Source: Hofstenia miamia
Taxonomy: Eukaryota > Xenacoelomorpha > Acoela > Hofsteniidae
Assembly (NCBI GenBank): GCA_900660155.1
Contig: CABFPE010000178.1
Coordinates: 595,530-659,529 of the forward strand
Reading direction: 5' to 3'
Length of the DNA stretch: 64,000 nt
Shown here: positions 9,932-21,890 of the stretch, in pieces
Layout: each line of letters opens with the position of its first letter
How positions within the stretch are numbered: position 1 is the first letter of the stretch
Notes under the pieces: model-generated
What the model saw: only the letters and a program-made list of their open reading frames with translations
Databases searched by the model: none
Told to the model about the DNA's origin: nothing
Translations under genes and position numbers: made by a program

Positions 9932-12093
9932 AATGATTTTTACCTAAACTTATCAAAATTATTCATTTGCCAAATTTTAATGAAATTTTCACCCAAATAG
10001 CTCCTAAATGATCCTGATATTAAGTTGAAGAAACTAATATAATTATATATATTCATTTAATAAAATATTTAAAAAAGAGAAGATTTATCACTCATGGTAA
10101 TTTTTAAGCCGTTAAATATATTTATCTACGTTATATGCGGCTATTTCCTATTATATCATGTTGGAAACTAGAGATGGGACGCAGTCTTGCTTTTGACAGT
10201 TGAATGTCATAGCTTCACTTAAGCACTATTCATTTGATCAGTTCTATGGCTTACGCATGCGCGTATTGAAGTTATGCATCTGTTGTTGAATTAATAAATG
10301 TTAACATCACAGGAAGTCTTGGATGGAAACAAATTTAAATTTGGTATTTTACAATAGAAATCAACCTACATTTGACATTTAATTTTAATCTTTGTATTTG
10401 CAAATACTAAAAAAGTTTGACTTTGAAAATCACTATTGGACTTGCATAATGTGAATTAATTCTTTTTAATTCAATTACATGATGTAAATTTAGGGGCCCC
10501 AGTATAAAGATGTTAACAGCAGGACCCCTAATTTTATGTATTAAATTTTCACTAACCGCTTTGATGCATACTAGATAATTTTTTATAAATGTTTTGTGCC
10601 TGCAGGACCTTTTTAACCCTCCAAAATTATTAAAAAAATTTTATGAAAGATATTTTCCTAATTTGGGATCCAATTTTTTGTCATGTTTATATTTTTTTTG
10701 CTATATTTATATATTTTAAAATGTTGGGTTCCAAATTTCAAACTTGCTTATAATAAGCTTTACTTCAATCTTTGGAGAATAAAATTTTTTATGCAATTTG
10801 GGGCATGGTGCTGTCGAACCTCCATAGCTCTCAATGACGCCTCTTTGCAGAACATAAATAGAACTAATAAGAATATTTTAGTGCAAATCAGGAGGTTCAA
10901 AATCAACCTGCGAAAATATTCAGCAAAAACAAGGTAAGGTAACATTAGTGCCAATATGTTTTAACAATTCCTATTTAATAGTGGCCACGGTTTTCATTAA
11001 TTTATAAATTTTTAGCCCAGACGCATATAGAATGGCTTATACTGTATATGTTAAATTAGAGTAATTTATTATTTTGGGTCACTCTGGGATGGAACCATTT
11101 TTCTTATATACCATCAACAAAGTATCGGTAGTCAATCTGGATAGAAAATAGCAGATATTAATTATCTAATTTATTTTACATATTGACCTCTTAATGTACT
11201 AAGTGATAGTTTTATGAATCATTCAAAAAAAATGAAATACATAGGGTTCTAATTGAAATAAAGTGAATAGGAGCATATTTAACAAAATTTCCTGTTTGCT
11301 CAGTAAATGAGAAAATTGTTTAAAAATGTTTATTCTCTAAGCTGCTATCAAATAATTTTAATATATGTTCAAAAAAATTACTTCCATAAAAATTTTTGTT
11401 TTCATATTAGAATAAAGATAAAAATCATTTACCAAATACTATAAAAATTACCACAATATCCAAAACAATTATGTTCTAGAAGCTAAAATTCCTCAAATGA
11501 CATTGACAAATGAAATAATAAATCATTTGCATCAATTAAATTCTTCATTTGGTATTAAATCCTAGGATAGAAAATATAATTTTTACTAAATCTTGCCTCA
11601 GTCATAAACAGAAGCCCGCGTTTGAAGATTAGCCCAAATTTGTGAAATATTACTGAAACATTATTTACTGTAAGCTTTTAATCTGTGCATAATATATATT
11701 TTGGAAATCATTTGAAGAAACTTATACCTTATCCTAACATCACAAGGTAAGTGAGGATTCAAAATTAAAACTCAAAGAAACCCCATAGGTGTGAACATGG
11801 AATAATAATTTAAAAAAAAGAAATGCTATTTTAGATCAATCATAAATTCTTTTGTCAATACAAAATATTTTTAATGACTTTTAATGTTGTTTTGAACATT
11901 TATTGCAAAACGCCATTGCTTGACTCCACTAGTGAACTTATATGTGCATCAATTTTTTTATTAAATTCTGTTTAAATCACTAGCCATTTTCGAAATTTCA
12001 GTTAATAGAAATTGAAAAATATAGTATTTGGATATTTTATAAGAAAATTATTGATAAACATAATAAGTAGTAAAACTCAAATGTAATATTTAG
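9932..12093. other. No gene seen; putative intron
   Basis: AT-rich sequence upstream of the first TSP1 exon. A frame at 10786-10935 ends next to a donor-like GTAAGG, but it has no convincing acceptor and no recognisable domain. The last bases, TAATATTTAG, form the acceptor for exon 12094. Confidence 0.5.
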
Positions 12094-12582
12094 ACTGTAT
12101 TTGGTCATCTTGGACTGATTGGGAGAACTGTGTAAGTGTAAAAAAAATGAGAACGCGAGTGGGAAACAGGATTCACAATGGTACCTGTCTAGCACCTTTT
12201 GTGCAAGATATATATTGTGATGACGGATATTTTTTCGACTATTACTTACCACTGCCTTATGGAAATAATTCCAAATACCTTCCTCATGGAGCAAAAGTTG
12301 AACTAAGTTACATATTTTATACTGATGATGCTTACCACAGCGATGACATACTGATTGATATAGTTTTGCGAAATTCTTCAGGATTATACAATTGTGAACC
12401 TCGCGAATTGCCTGGAAAAGAAACTGTCTCATTAGGAGCCAATATGGTATCACCAACTGAATTTATTGGAGAATATTCATATATCACAAAACAACATTTT
12501 GAAGGACTTGCTACAAAGGAAGTTGGAGGATGTACGCTAGAGTGCGCGCAGCCTGGTTATCACAATACAATAGAATTGAAAT
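12094..12582 (+). CDS. TSP1 plus novel-domain module exon 1
   Basis: The exon is 489 nt, from acceptor ATTTAG|AC to donor AAAT|GTACGT, phase 1 at both ends. The protein begins CIWSSWTDWENC, the WxxW core of a thrombospondin type-1 repeat, with MRTRVGN and DIYC completing the TSP1 fold by about residue 40. A second domain of about 120 residues follows. Its marks are LPLPYG, YIFYTDDAYHSDDILIDI, LYNC, LGANMVSPTEFIGEYSYIT, GGCTLEC and YHNTIELKC. The same marks recur in the exons at 16768 and 18867. TSP1 repeats usually act outside the cell in adhesion or ligand binding; the second domain is not one I can name. This copy lacks the Cys before FHTD seen in module 2. Confidence 0.88.
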
Positions 12583-13448
12583 GTACGTATGTTTATTACA
12601 CCCAAGACCGAGTGTTATTATAAGCAAATTTAGCAACATTAAACTTGATTGTTTATAGAAATAATAAGTCGCAATATTTTACAGCATATTCATAAAACTA
12701 CTTAAATTACTTTTTTATTATAAAAAATTATCAAACTAGATAAATATAAATTCAAAGATAAAAGAATTCACAATATTGAAAAACCAGATAACAGATAATA
12801 ATTTTTTCAATTTTTTTGATCCATCATCCTTAATAAAATTCGTCCGTTTCATGCTACCACTATGATTGGGAGAAGCACAGATTTCTGGGTTACACAGAAA
12901 TCGTTCGTGTTTCAATTGTTTGTTTTTTGTTCAGTTTCAAAGTTATTTGTGGATGTAGTTATTGCCGAAGCCAAAGAAAATACGATAGTGCTTTTTATTT
13001 AATTCTATGCACAAACAGAAATCCTGTAGCTCTAAACACTTTCTTTTTTATCCCACAACCTGACATATTAATCCGCTAATAAGTTTATGGTTACTTCCAG
13101 AGATAGAACAGTCTACCGGCAGGCCGGTGAATTATATTTGGATTTAGCAGAAAAATTTTAAAATTCATTTGTTTAATTAGTTCTTTATTAATCAATTTTA
13201 AGTAAGGTTAAATACCACAGCAATGTACACCATAGTTATTGATAATGATACCCTTAGTTTTATATATTTTAACAATTATACTAATTATACTAGCTAAGCC
13301 AACTAAAACTATCTTAATTTAAATTTACTGAAAAAGGAGAAACTAATTAATGAATGGAAAGAATTGATGTATTGAAAATTTTGTTTTGCTAAAAATATAG
13401 TTACAATATAGTTTGAAAACTACATTATGCAATATCAGATCAAAGTTA

Positions 13449-13807
13449 CAAGCGCCTCCGATTATAAATGGTTCGGTTTTGTTTGGTTTGATTCAGCTTG
13501 GTTTGGTTTAGTTCGGATTGGTTTGGGCTTTTAATATTTGGTTTGAAAACGACCTAAAACGGGTCGAAATTTTAAAATGGCCTAACTCCGCCGTTGTATT
13601 TAAATAAACATACCTCGAACCTTACAAAGTTCCGCAATTTCATGTCTTTTAAATTTGTCAATGACTTATTAGATTTCTTTAAAAGTAGTTTAATAAATCA
13701 ATACTATATCACATTGTTTTTTCATGCAATTTTTGGAACTGTTCAGTTTCCTTCTAAAAGGGCTCGGTTCCTCAAGGTTTGAAAAATTGGAACCGTTTAC
13801 AGCACTG
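13449..13807. mobile_element. Possible hAT-like element with TTTGGTTTGG subterminal repeats
   Basis: The left part is a strand-asymmetric run of TTTGGTTTGGTT and GGTTCGG units. The right part carries GGCTCGGTTCCT and GGAACCG and ends ACAGCACTG, whose reverse complement CAGTGCTGTAAACGGTTCC looks like a hAT terminus. The left end (CAAGCGCCTCCG...) matches poorly, and no target duplication is visible. Confidence 0.4.
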
Positions 13808-13834
13808 TATTAGATCATTCAAATTCAATGTGTA

Positions 13835-13837
<3 letters not shown>

Positions 13838-13866
<29 letters not shown>
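13838..13866. repeat. (TA)n microsatellite
   Basis: A pure TA run in the intron. Confidence 0.9.
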
Positions 13867-13878
<12 letters not shown>

Positions 13879-14327
13879 ACAGTTAAAAATTTTGACCGCA
13901 TTTGATTACTAGAAATCATTGTCAGTACGCCAAATGCCGGTAAATAAATATTTTGCAATCAACTAATATATATATTGCATGCACTGCACTATAGATCTAG
14001 AATTATTGATGTTATCTTGCGTTGCTTGTTAAGTAATTTTTCTTTGTTTGCAGCTTTAAAAAAAATTTGTGCACCAATTAAATTATGCTTTGATTTTAGT
14101 AATATCTTAAAATTTTCTTTCTTGATTCAATGGTGATGTAAGTAAATTTCAGAATTTAAATATTTGCTATACCGAAGGTATGACTCTATAATGTTCTTTC
14201 AACCTTGTTCCCAGGTGGCCCAGATGTATGATTTATTGCAATCATCACATTCATATTGATAAATTACAGAAGAAACTAATTTTTAAGGGAATAAGATCTT
14301 TGTTTTGAAGATGTTCTTTGTTGCAAG

Positions 14328-14791
14328 CAGGGTTGGCTGATTATAATCACTGATTATAATCAAGCTGCTAAAATCGGGATTATAATCGACATTTTTAAAA
14401 ACAAAATCAACGGTTGATTTAGACACATGGTTTATGCAGGCCTTTCACGTGCAAAATATTTATGACGCGTAAGCACGAATGACTGATTTGTTGTGAACAA
14501 TTCAAATGCGCGAATTGCATGAACTGCGCGTGTGTTACATAACATATTACATTTTAACATTTGTATAGTGTGTTGTACGTAGGAGGCTAATGAAATCACC
14601 ATGATATTCTAATGAAGCTATTCTATATTCTAATATGGTAATGATATTCGACCAGTGCTATCCCTTGTCGAAATTCCTTGAAAAACATTGAAAATTAGCT
14701 TTTCATTGATTATAATCAAGATTTAATTATTTTCTATTAAATTCAGTTGATTTGATTATAATAGAATAAAATCATAAATCATCCAACCCTG
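14328..14791. mobile_element. hAT-type MITE (464 bp) with exact 8-bp target duplication
   Basis: Termini are CAGGGTTGGCTGATT and AATCATCCAACCCTG. The flanks are both GTTGCAAG (14320-14327 and 14792-14799), an exact 8-bp duplication. GATTATAATCA units are repeated inside both ends (for example 14338-14380 and 14697-14760), as in hAT subterminal transposase-binding sites. There is no coding capacity. It is inserted in the intron between TSP1 modules 1 and 2. Confidence 0.93.
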
Positions 14792-15046
14792 GTTGCAAGG
14801 GATGTTAATATTGGGCAATTTTGGTGAATTTGAATTTGGTGTTCAATATTTTGATTTTTTCATTTAACATCTTAATTTGGTTGCATAAATACAGAAGTTT
14901 TAAATATACTGGACAAATATTAATCTTATCAGTGTCTGCTTCATGAAGTTGTTCTTTGTTACTTTCTTTAAACATCTTGGTTTAACATTTTGTAATGAGT
15001 TTAATGGGATAGCCAGTGTCTTTAAGGATTTCGAAAATTTTTTATT

Positions 15047-15319
15047 TAGATGTTTGTAGTTTGATGATGTAATTTTTGCTCGATTAAATAATGCTGTAAT
15101 TATGTTTAGTTTGTATGACGTATTACAATTCGAAAATTACTATATATATATATATATATATATATANNNNNNNNNNNNNNNNNNNNNNNNNNNNNNNNNN
15201 NNNNNNNNNNNNNNNNNNNNNNNNNTAGATGTTTGTAGTTTGATGATGTAATTTTTGCTCGATTAAATAATGCTGTAATTATGTTTAGTTTGTATGACGT
15301 ATTACAATTCGAAAATTAC
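15047..15319. repeat. Same 94 bp on both sides of an N gap
   Basis: Bases 15047-15140 and 15226-15319 are identical over 94 bp. Each is followed by a TA run, and the first TA run ends in the N gap (15167-15225). This is best read as two contig ends that overlap but were not merged across the TA microsatellite. Confidence 0.88.
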
Positions 15320-15320
15320 G

Positions 15321-15352
<32 letters not shown>

Positions 15353-15354
<2 letters not shown>

Positions 15355-16767
15355 CGATACTTATTTACGTATATATACTTGCATAGATTAAATAAACAAT
15401 GCAAATAAAATTTACCGGTTAAAATCAACCAAAAAAACCTGCTGGCCGGTATTAGCTATTGCCGGCCAACTACCAGCCTGGAATTTAATATTTCCTGACC
15501 GTTCAAACTCAGGTTATTTCCATATAACTGACCTACAAAATTTTGTATTGTACATAGCATAAATAATAGAATAGATTTCATCGGAATAGTGTGAATGATT
15601 GCCAAGGAGCTTCTTGCACATTGCCATATTACAATGTTAGAATGTATTATATATATTACATTTTCCCCTGAATGTTACTCTAATCAATACATTACAATTA
15701 ATTTTATACCATTTCGAAATTTCTAACGGGTCCACATTTAATTTTTCTACAATATTACTAAATTTATATTTAAAACAATTTTGGTTGGTTAAAAAATATA
15801 ACGTGAATTCTTTCGAAGGAAAATCTGCCATAATATCATTTGGAAAATAATATTTCAAAAAATTCAATTTTGCTTGAAAAGTCGAATTCCTGCTTAACAG
15901 AACCCACAATGTGAATGTGTTCTTCCCACACATAAATTATGAATAAAATAAGCTTTAAGCATGGTCATAGTAATAAAGCCACTCAACAGTAATCAATTCA
16001 TCAGTGAGTGCTTGAACTAATATGTTTCAATTTCTTACTTCATTATGCTAGGAATATGAATTTGTGACATTTTTTGTTCAAAAGATAATTCTAAGAAAAT
16101 CTCAAAAATATATGAGGACAAAAATTCATTATCTAATTATCTAAACTAAATTTTTGTGCAAATTAGAGAAAAACGATTTTTCGTAGTTTATAGAATTGAA
16201 ATTATGCTATTTTTTAAAGAATTGTGATTAGAGGATGCTATTCAAATAAATAGGATTTCATGACACTTGGTATTTATGGGACACAGGCAGAATAATTGGA
16301 TAAAAAATTTGCATTAAAGTCAACTCAAGTTTTCTCACAAATTTAGTGAAACAATAGAAATGAAAATATTTTTTCGGATACTTTAAGTGCACTGTTGTTT
16401 AGTTTGTCCTGGTAGCGTGTGAGTTTATGCAGTACATGGATCTTCATTTCCATATAATTTCCATGGAAATTTTGTTGAATTGTAAACGAAAATATAATGA
16501 GTAGAATTATTTAAATTCTGTCGTTGACAGATACTTAGTGGCAGTTAATGAGATATATTTGCTTTGAGTCGCTGTTATGATAAAAGAAAATTATTTAAAT
16601 AGTGTGAATCTGTTGTATAAATAATCTAATCGTCGATATTATTTTTTAACAATTTTTTCAATAAGAGCAGATTAAAGTTGATTTATAGGAATGCTGCTGA
16701 ATGCATAATTATTGATTTCAGTTTTTTATTATTAGATTATCTTTAGTAAAAAAATTAATTAATTTAG
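15353..16767. other. Intron; no gene seen
   Basis: AT-rich. A 98-codon open frame on the minus strand (15933-15637) has no recognisable domain and biased, low-complexity composition; I treat it as chance. AATTTAG at 16761-16767 is the acceptor of the next exon. Confidence 0.5.
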
Positions 16768-17271
16768 GCTGTAAATGGGGACCATGGAATGAATGGGGAG
16801 GCTGTGGAGGAAATGATCTGATAACTAGAACACGTTCTGAGGCTACATCAAATGGTGTGTCTTGTGAAGGACCTAGCAGTTTGGAATTTTACTGTGGACA
16901 AGATTTGAAAGCTACCTATCACGTGCCATTACCATATGGTAAACCGCATGATTGGTTTTATACACCATCTCCTCAAAAAACATTTCGAATGCATTATTGT
17001 TTTCATACTGATGTAAATTACCATAGCACACCCATATTAATTAATGTTATCGTACAGACCACAAGATTATATTACGCTTGTGGAAGACGACCTCACAATC
17101 AAGTAGGTAGCTGTTTGGAAGTAGGTCCAAATTTTATTGCACCAAATGAATTTGTTGGTGATTTTGGTTTTCTTACTGAGGAAGCCTTTAACAGATCCAG
17201 CATAAGGAGTACTGATGGATGTAAAATTTCATGTCACAGGAATAATTATTATAACACTATCAGTATAAGCT
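16768..17271 (+). CDS. TSP1 plus novel-domain module exon 2
   Basis: The exon is 504 nt (168 codons) from acceptor TTTAG|GC to donor AGCT|GTAAGT, phase 1 at both ends, so it can be inserted or lost without a frame change. It starts CKWGPWNEWGGC (TSP1), with TRTRSEA and EFYC closing that fold. The second domain follows: VPLPYG, MHYCFHTDVNYHST, ILINVIV, YYACG, CLEVGPNFIAPNEFVGDFG, GCKISC and YYNTISISC. It is the most complete copy of the cysteine pattern in the second domain. Joined to its neighbours it gives C-C-K-W at each module boundary. Confidence 0.9.
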
Positions 17272-18866
17272 GTAAGTATTTTGTAAATTTGAGAATCGAG
17301 TTTACTGACCTGATTTTTGAGTCAAATCCATAAAGTCGTACACACAGTTACAACTAAAAAGGCTGTGGGGGACAAATGAAACCCCTTCAACTTCTACTAA
17401 GATTGAATATAAAATCAATTCATAATTGAAAAATTCCGGTTTCTCAAATTGATATCAATCGATTTCAAATATCGGTTTTTTAACCTCTTAATCATATTAT
17501 CTCGAAAATTTTCGTTCAGCAATTGCTAGTAAATAAATTTGTGAACGAAAATTTTCGTTCAATACTCTCTGAGGTATCTAGTCACTTATTAAAGCCCAAT
17601 AACATCTCGCTTGTGCTATTATTCCCGTTTTCTATGAGCTCCCTGTTTGTTTTCCTCAATTGTTGGCGGTAGGGTAGTGTTGCCCATTGCTTCAGAGAAT
17701 ATTATATCTATCAAGATTTATAATAAAAGAGCATTCACTTCGTTTTTATTCACAATAGGCAAATTATTGTCTTTCTCATATTCTTTTGTTTTCTTTTCAT
17801 AAATGCAGTGGTAAAGGATTTTGTACTTATTTCAGTTAACTATTCATTTGTTTTTATGTAGAAAATGTTTAAAAACGAAGTTACTTCATAATAAAACATA
17901 ATTGATCCAAAGCAATTCGTGTAAATATCCTTCCTTATATACAGATTCAAAATCAATAATAAAATATGATTTTTTTGAATGGAATGCAAATGTATGTTAA
18001 AAAGTTAATACCTTCTTTTTTCAGTTGTACCTGTGTTAATAGATTTGATACAACTTCAATATTTTTAGTAACTGGCTAATAATTAATATTTTATTGGCAC
18101 ATTTTGCACTGTAAATTCCTAGAGGAAATCATTTTTTCATTTTATTGTATTGGGAAATATGGTGATTTTTTCATTGAGTGCTCCGCACCTGTTCATTGGT
18201 AAATCTATACTAAGAATAGATTTCTTTAATTAAAACTTAATACAGCTACTAATTTTGTCTAAATCAAATTTGGTTTATGGTCAAAACGAATTTCTGTAAA
18301 CCACAGTTTTATGGGCCGCACTCTGGTTGCGCCAATTTTTTTGCTATTCAAGGGGCAAAAATACCTCTGTCTAGTCGTTTACGCATAAATATGTTAGTTC
18401 CAATGGTTGCGGACAATCGAGGGTTCACTATAATTTAATGTGTTAACGATATTTAAAACTCATTGATATGCTTTCTTTTCTTGAAGTCAGTCTGTTAGTA
18501 AATTGCATTTAAAAAACTAAGAAAATAATTTTTTGCTGTAATTAAATAATTAACATTCTTGCAAAAACCTTCTAAAATTAATAAATATGTAATATTTAAT
18601 ATAAATCTTATCTCAGATTTACTAAAGTCATCCGCATACTGGCTTTCATTGGAGCTGGGCATGAAGAAAGGTTTCAATTTTGAAATTTTTTTTCAATCTG
18701 GTCTAATGAATACAAAATTCGGAATGCATTAATCTTTTATAGCATTTCATTATTGCAAAATAGTATGGTATGAAATCAATTTTTTGGATGATAAAAGTAT
18801 TTTTATTATATAGTCTATAGAAATGGGATATTTTGATAAATGTTGTATGTGTTCATTATAATTTAG
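17272..18866. other. Intron between modules 2 and 3; no gene seen
   Basis: AT-rich intron with an 18-bp perfect palindrome at 17543-17560 (GAACGAAAATTTTCGTTC) and a half-copy about 40 bp upstream. Nothing else was recognised. Confidence 0.6.
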
Positions 18867-19372
18867 GTTGCAAGTGGGAAGAATGGAGTGATTGGACACC
18901 ATGCCAAGATAAACGAAAGAGCCGTACTCGTGCAACATTTGCATCAGGTAGTTCAGACTGTGACGGTGAGGGCAATGAATTTATGTATTGTGCTGGTAGT
19001 TCAATAGCAAAATATAATACTCACCGATATTTTGCAAGTATCCCCCGAAATGATAACTCAGATGTTGGTCCAACTTCTGTTACATATTGCTTTTATTTAT
19101 ATCAAGCTCTTCATGCTTCGGACAAAACTTTGGTCAACATTATTTATAAAAGCAGTGCTGGTCGTTCTGCTTGTGATCAAGACTATGCAAATTATGAATG
19201 CGTAGATATTGGTGCAAATTATGTTTTGCCAACAGAATTTTTAGGTGAATATTCTTATCTCATGAAAAGTCACTTTAATGGTCTAACAAGAATTCCCATT
19301 ACTGGATCATGTAAATTACAGTGCAATTGGTCACAGGGGCATTTCAAGACAATAATTTTAGATTGTTCATGA
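18867..19372 (+). CDS. TSP1 plus novel-domain module exon 3, terminal exon
   Basis: Acceptor TTTAG|GT at 18865-18866 supplies a phase-1 start, and the frame runs to TGA at 19370-19372. It begins CKWEEWSDWTPC (TSP1; SRTRATF, EFMYC). The second domain retains VTYCFYLYQALHASD, LVNIIY, YECVDIGANYVLPTEFLGEYSYL, GSCKLQC and TIILDC, ending one residue after the last Cys. The LPYG and YTD/YHS segments are altered compared with modules 1 and 2. There is no transmembrane segment or GPI-like tail after the last Cys, so the protein would be secreted unless another isoform exists. Confidence 0.9.
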
Positions 19373-20160
19373 AGTAAGAAGTAATTCATTTATCAATTGT
19401 AAATATGATTGTAAAGCTTGCTCGTGTGAATTAAAACGTCTACAATATATTGAACTCATAACAAATTCTTCAAAACCTAAAAAAATTTTCATTAATGTTT
19501 TATGCGGGATATTCCATTTCAATGGGTATTTAAATAAAAGTTGTTACATAGCTATTGCAACACGTTTTTCCAACAAAATGCCTATAATATCAATAAGAAT
19601 TAGAATACTTGGCTATCTGTTTCACCGGTGTACAATTTGGAAACAGAATAAAGAAACATTAAATGGGGAAATGTTACAACATCCACATGAAATTTGCTTA
19701 GAAGATGATGGACTTTATTCCCAAAATTTAAAAACAATCTTTTCGTTTTTAAAAATTTATTATTAGGCACTTATATCTATGCTGTTTATTGAGTTTCAGA
19801 ATTTGTTCAATGAAAATTTTCTAATGACTAACATTTATACATGATTTTATAATCATGTAATAACCTGACATCTACGTACATATAATATGAATATTAATTT
19901 TAATATTTTTAGTGCTGGATTCAACACTTAATATGCAGAAATCACTAAAAAATTAAATTACGTGCATATTTAGGATATGCATATTGAAGATATTAAACAT
20001 ATCATATCAAAAATATTTAAAGTGTTATTACTAATTATAAAAAGTATATCAGTGAAGATCATTAAAAATGTAAAGAAAAAAAATATTATTCTTTGCCACA
20101 GTAATTATAATTTCGAAAGGTTAATAATTCATAGATATTGGAAATAAAGATTATAGCAAA
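19373..20160 (+). other. Probable 3' UTR of the TSP1 gene
   Basis: Candidate AATAAA poly(A) signals occur at 19533-19538, 19647-19652 and 20143-20148. In DNA this AT-rich such hexamers are common, so the true end cannot be chosen from sequence alone. Confidence 0.4.
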
Positions 20161-21890
20161 ATATTTAGTTGACTTCTTAATATTTACGCATAACTCCTTG
20201 ATCAACTTTTAGAAAAATGAAAATTTAGTTTGAAATATTAATTTTCACTACACATAGAAAATAACACATGAATTACCATTAGTCTTAAAATAGATCCGTC
20301 CCATAAAATTCAACGAAATTTTCAATATATGTGGCTAGAGATATTTCAGTTCAAACCCTAGTAAAAGATGGCAGGTGGAAATTTGTTTTCATCCGAAGTA
20401 TATATATATATATATATATATATATCATACGACATATAAAAATAGTCATATCCTCATGAACATTTCTTCACACTGTTTAGAACGAATTAAATACCACAAT
20501 TTCACATAAAAAGAGCAGTGAAAAATATCTTATAACAACAAAAATAACAACATATATTTAAATTCTTATGTACATATACATGAATTAAATTTATTAAATT
20601 TACAAACTTATTAAGTACATAAATAATGCAACTTTCTTCGTACGAGATTAGTCATCACAGAAAATGTTTGTTTCTTGGTTAAATTGTAAAAATGTAAATA
20701 CTTTTCATATTTCAAACACAGGAATAATGTGTATCATAAGTTTTCACTTTAGCAAGGAAACAGATTTCATATAGATGAGTCCAAATCTCAGGATTTCCAA
20801 TTTTTCTAATCGTCTTCTCCACCAGTGGGTGACTGCGGGCGCTAGTCGTAAAAAATATCACGTGTTTCCCACCAGCCGTCCACTGATGTTGGACAATATC
20901 AGAATCTAGGGCAATATGTAGGGCAGTGTCCAGGAGCAAATAATCGCAAAACACTCATACACAGTATCCCAAAATACTTAAAACATTTGATACTATAGCA
21001 CAACGAAATAAAAAAACATCGTCTATGTAAATTCTGTATAGTTTACAATGCTACAATGGCTCGTTAAAACGTGAGGCTACTCTTTTTCTCAAAAATAATA
21101 AGCTCTGTCAAAAATTATATTGAAAAAAAATTGAAAAGTTACGTAAAAAGGGACTTAGTGTGCATTCTTCGCTGATGGAGTGCTAGAAAATGCTTAAGCA
21201 CCTCACCCAGAGAAATCTTGAAAACGTGACAGTTCATTGCTACAAAACGTATGTCGGAAAGTCAGTTTGTTCAAATAATTGTGCGCAGCCAATTGTGAAT
21301 TCATCAAAGACCTGAGAATGATTACTTGGCCTTGCAGCTACTGTAGGAAGCTTAGGCAATTTAAAAAAAATTTCTTGTATATTAGGAAAGAATACATCAT
21401 CATGAAGAAATGCTTGTGTGGCGCAATGCAGTTGCTTTTGCTAAATCCCAATCCTCGTACAATACTGCATTATATATTTGATGTCACATCTTATTGAGTG
21501 TTGAGATAATTCATGGATACAATTTCTTGATTGTATCAAATGCATGATAACGCATAAACCAACAAGTTTTACACAAGGGCATGACCACGCGATAGTTTGC
21601 ATTTAGAGTGAAAAATTAAGATTGAAGTTATGCTGTTCTTCTTTATTTATACAACTTTAACTATAGTGATAACAATGCAATAACGGAAAATAATAGTAAA
21701 AATTAGTAAAAAGTGAATTTATTATAAGTAACAGGACCATTGAAATTCCGTTACCATGTAGAACCATGTATTTTCTTAATTTTAATAGAAATAATATTTC
21801 AACTATGCCAATATTTGGTAATAAAATAATATGCTAACCCTGAATGAATATAACATTTATCATATAGGCATTTAATAGAGGAACAGTATG
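20161..21890. other. No clear gene; (TA)n and weak ORFs
   Basis: Contains a (TA)n run (20399-20425) and a minus-strand 80-codon frame (20954-20712) whose DNA includes CCACCAG/CCACTG motifs faintly like those at 31.4 kb. The 21.0-21.9 kb stretch may be degraded C-terminal sequence of the hAT relic to its right, but I could not recognise any motif. Confidence 0.4.

Larger units (their letters stand above)
12590..14319. other. Intron between TSP1 modules; no gene seen
   Basis: AT-rich intron. It contains the G/T-rich repeat at about 13449-13807 and a (TA)n run at 13838-13866; nothing else was recognised. Confidence 0.6.

Noticed and set aside
10683-10937. Open frame ending beside a donor-like GTAAGG, considered as the missing host exon
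   Set aside because: No credible acceptor, no recognisable domain, and the frame at the donor is phase 2, which does not join the phase-1 start of the next exon.
20712-20954. Another CCACCAGTGG-type palindromic element
   Set aside because: CCACCAGTGGG and CCCACCAG..GTCCACTG are suggestive but too few and too diverged to claim membership of the 31.4-kb family.
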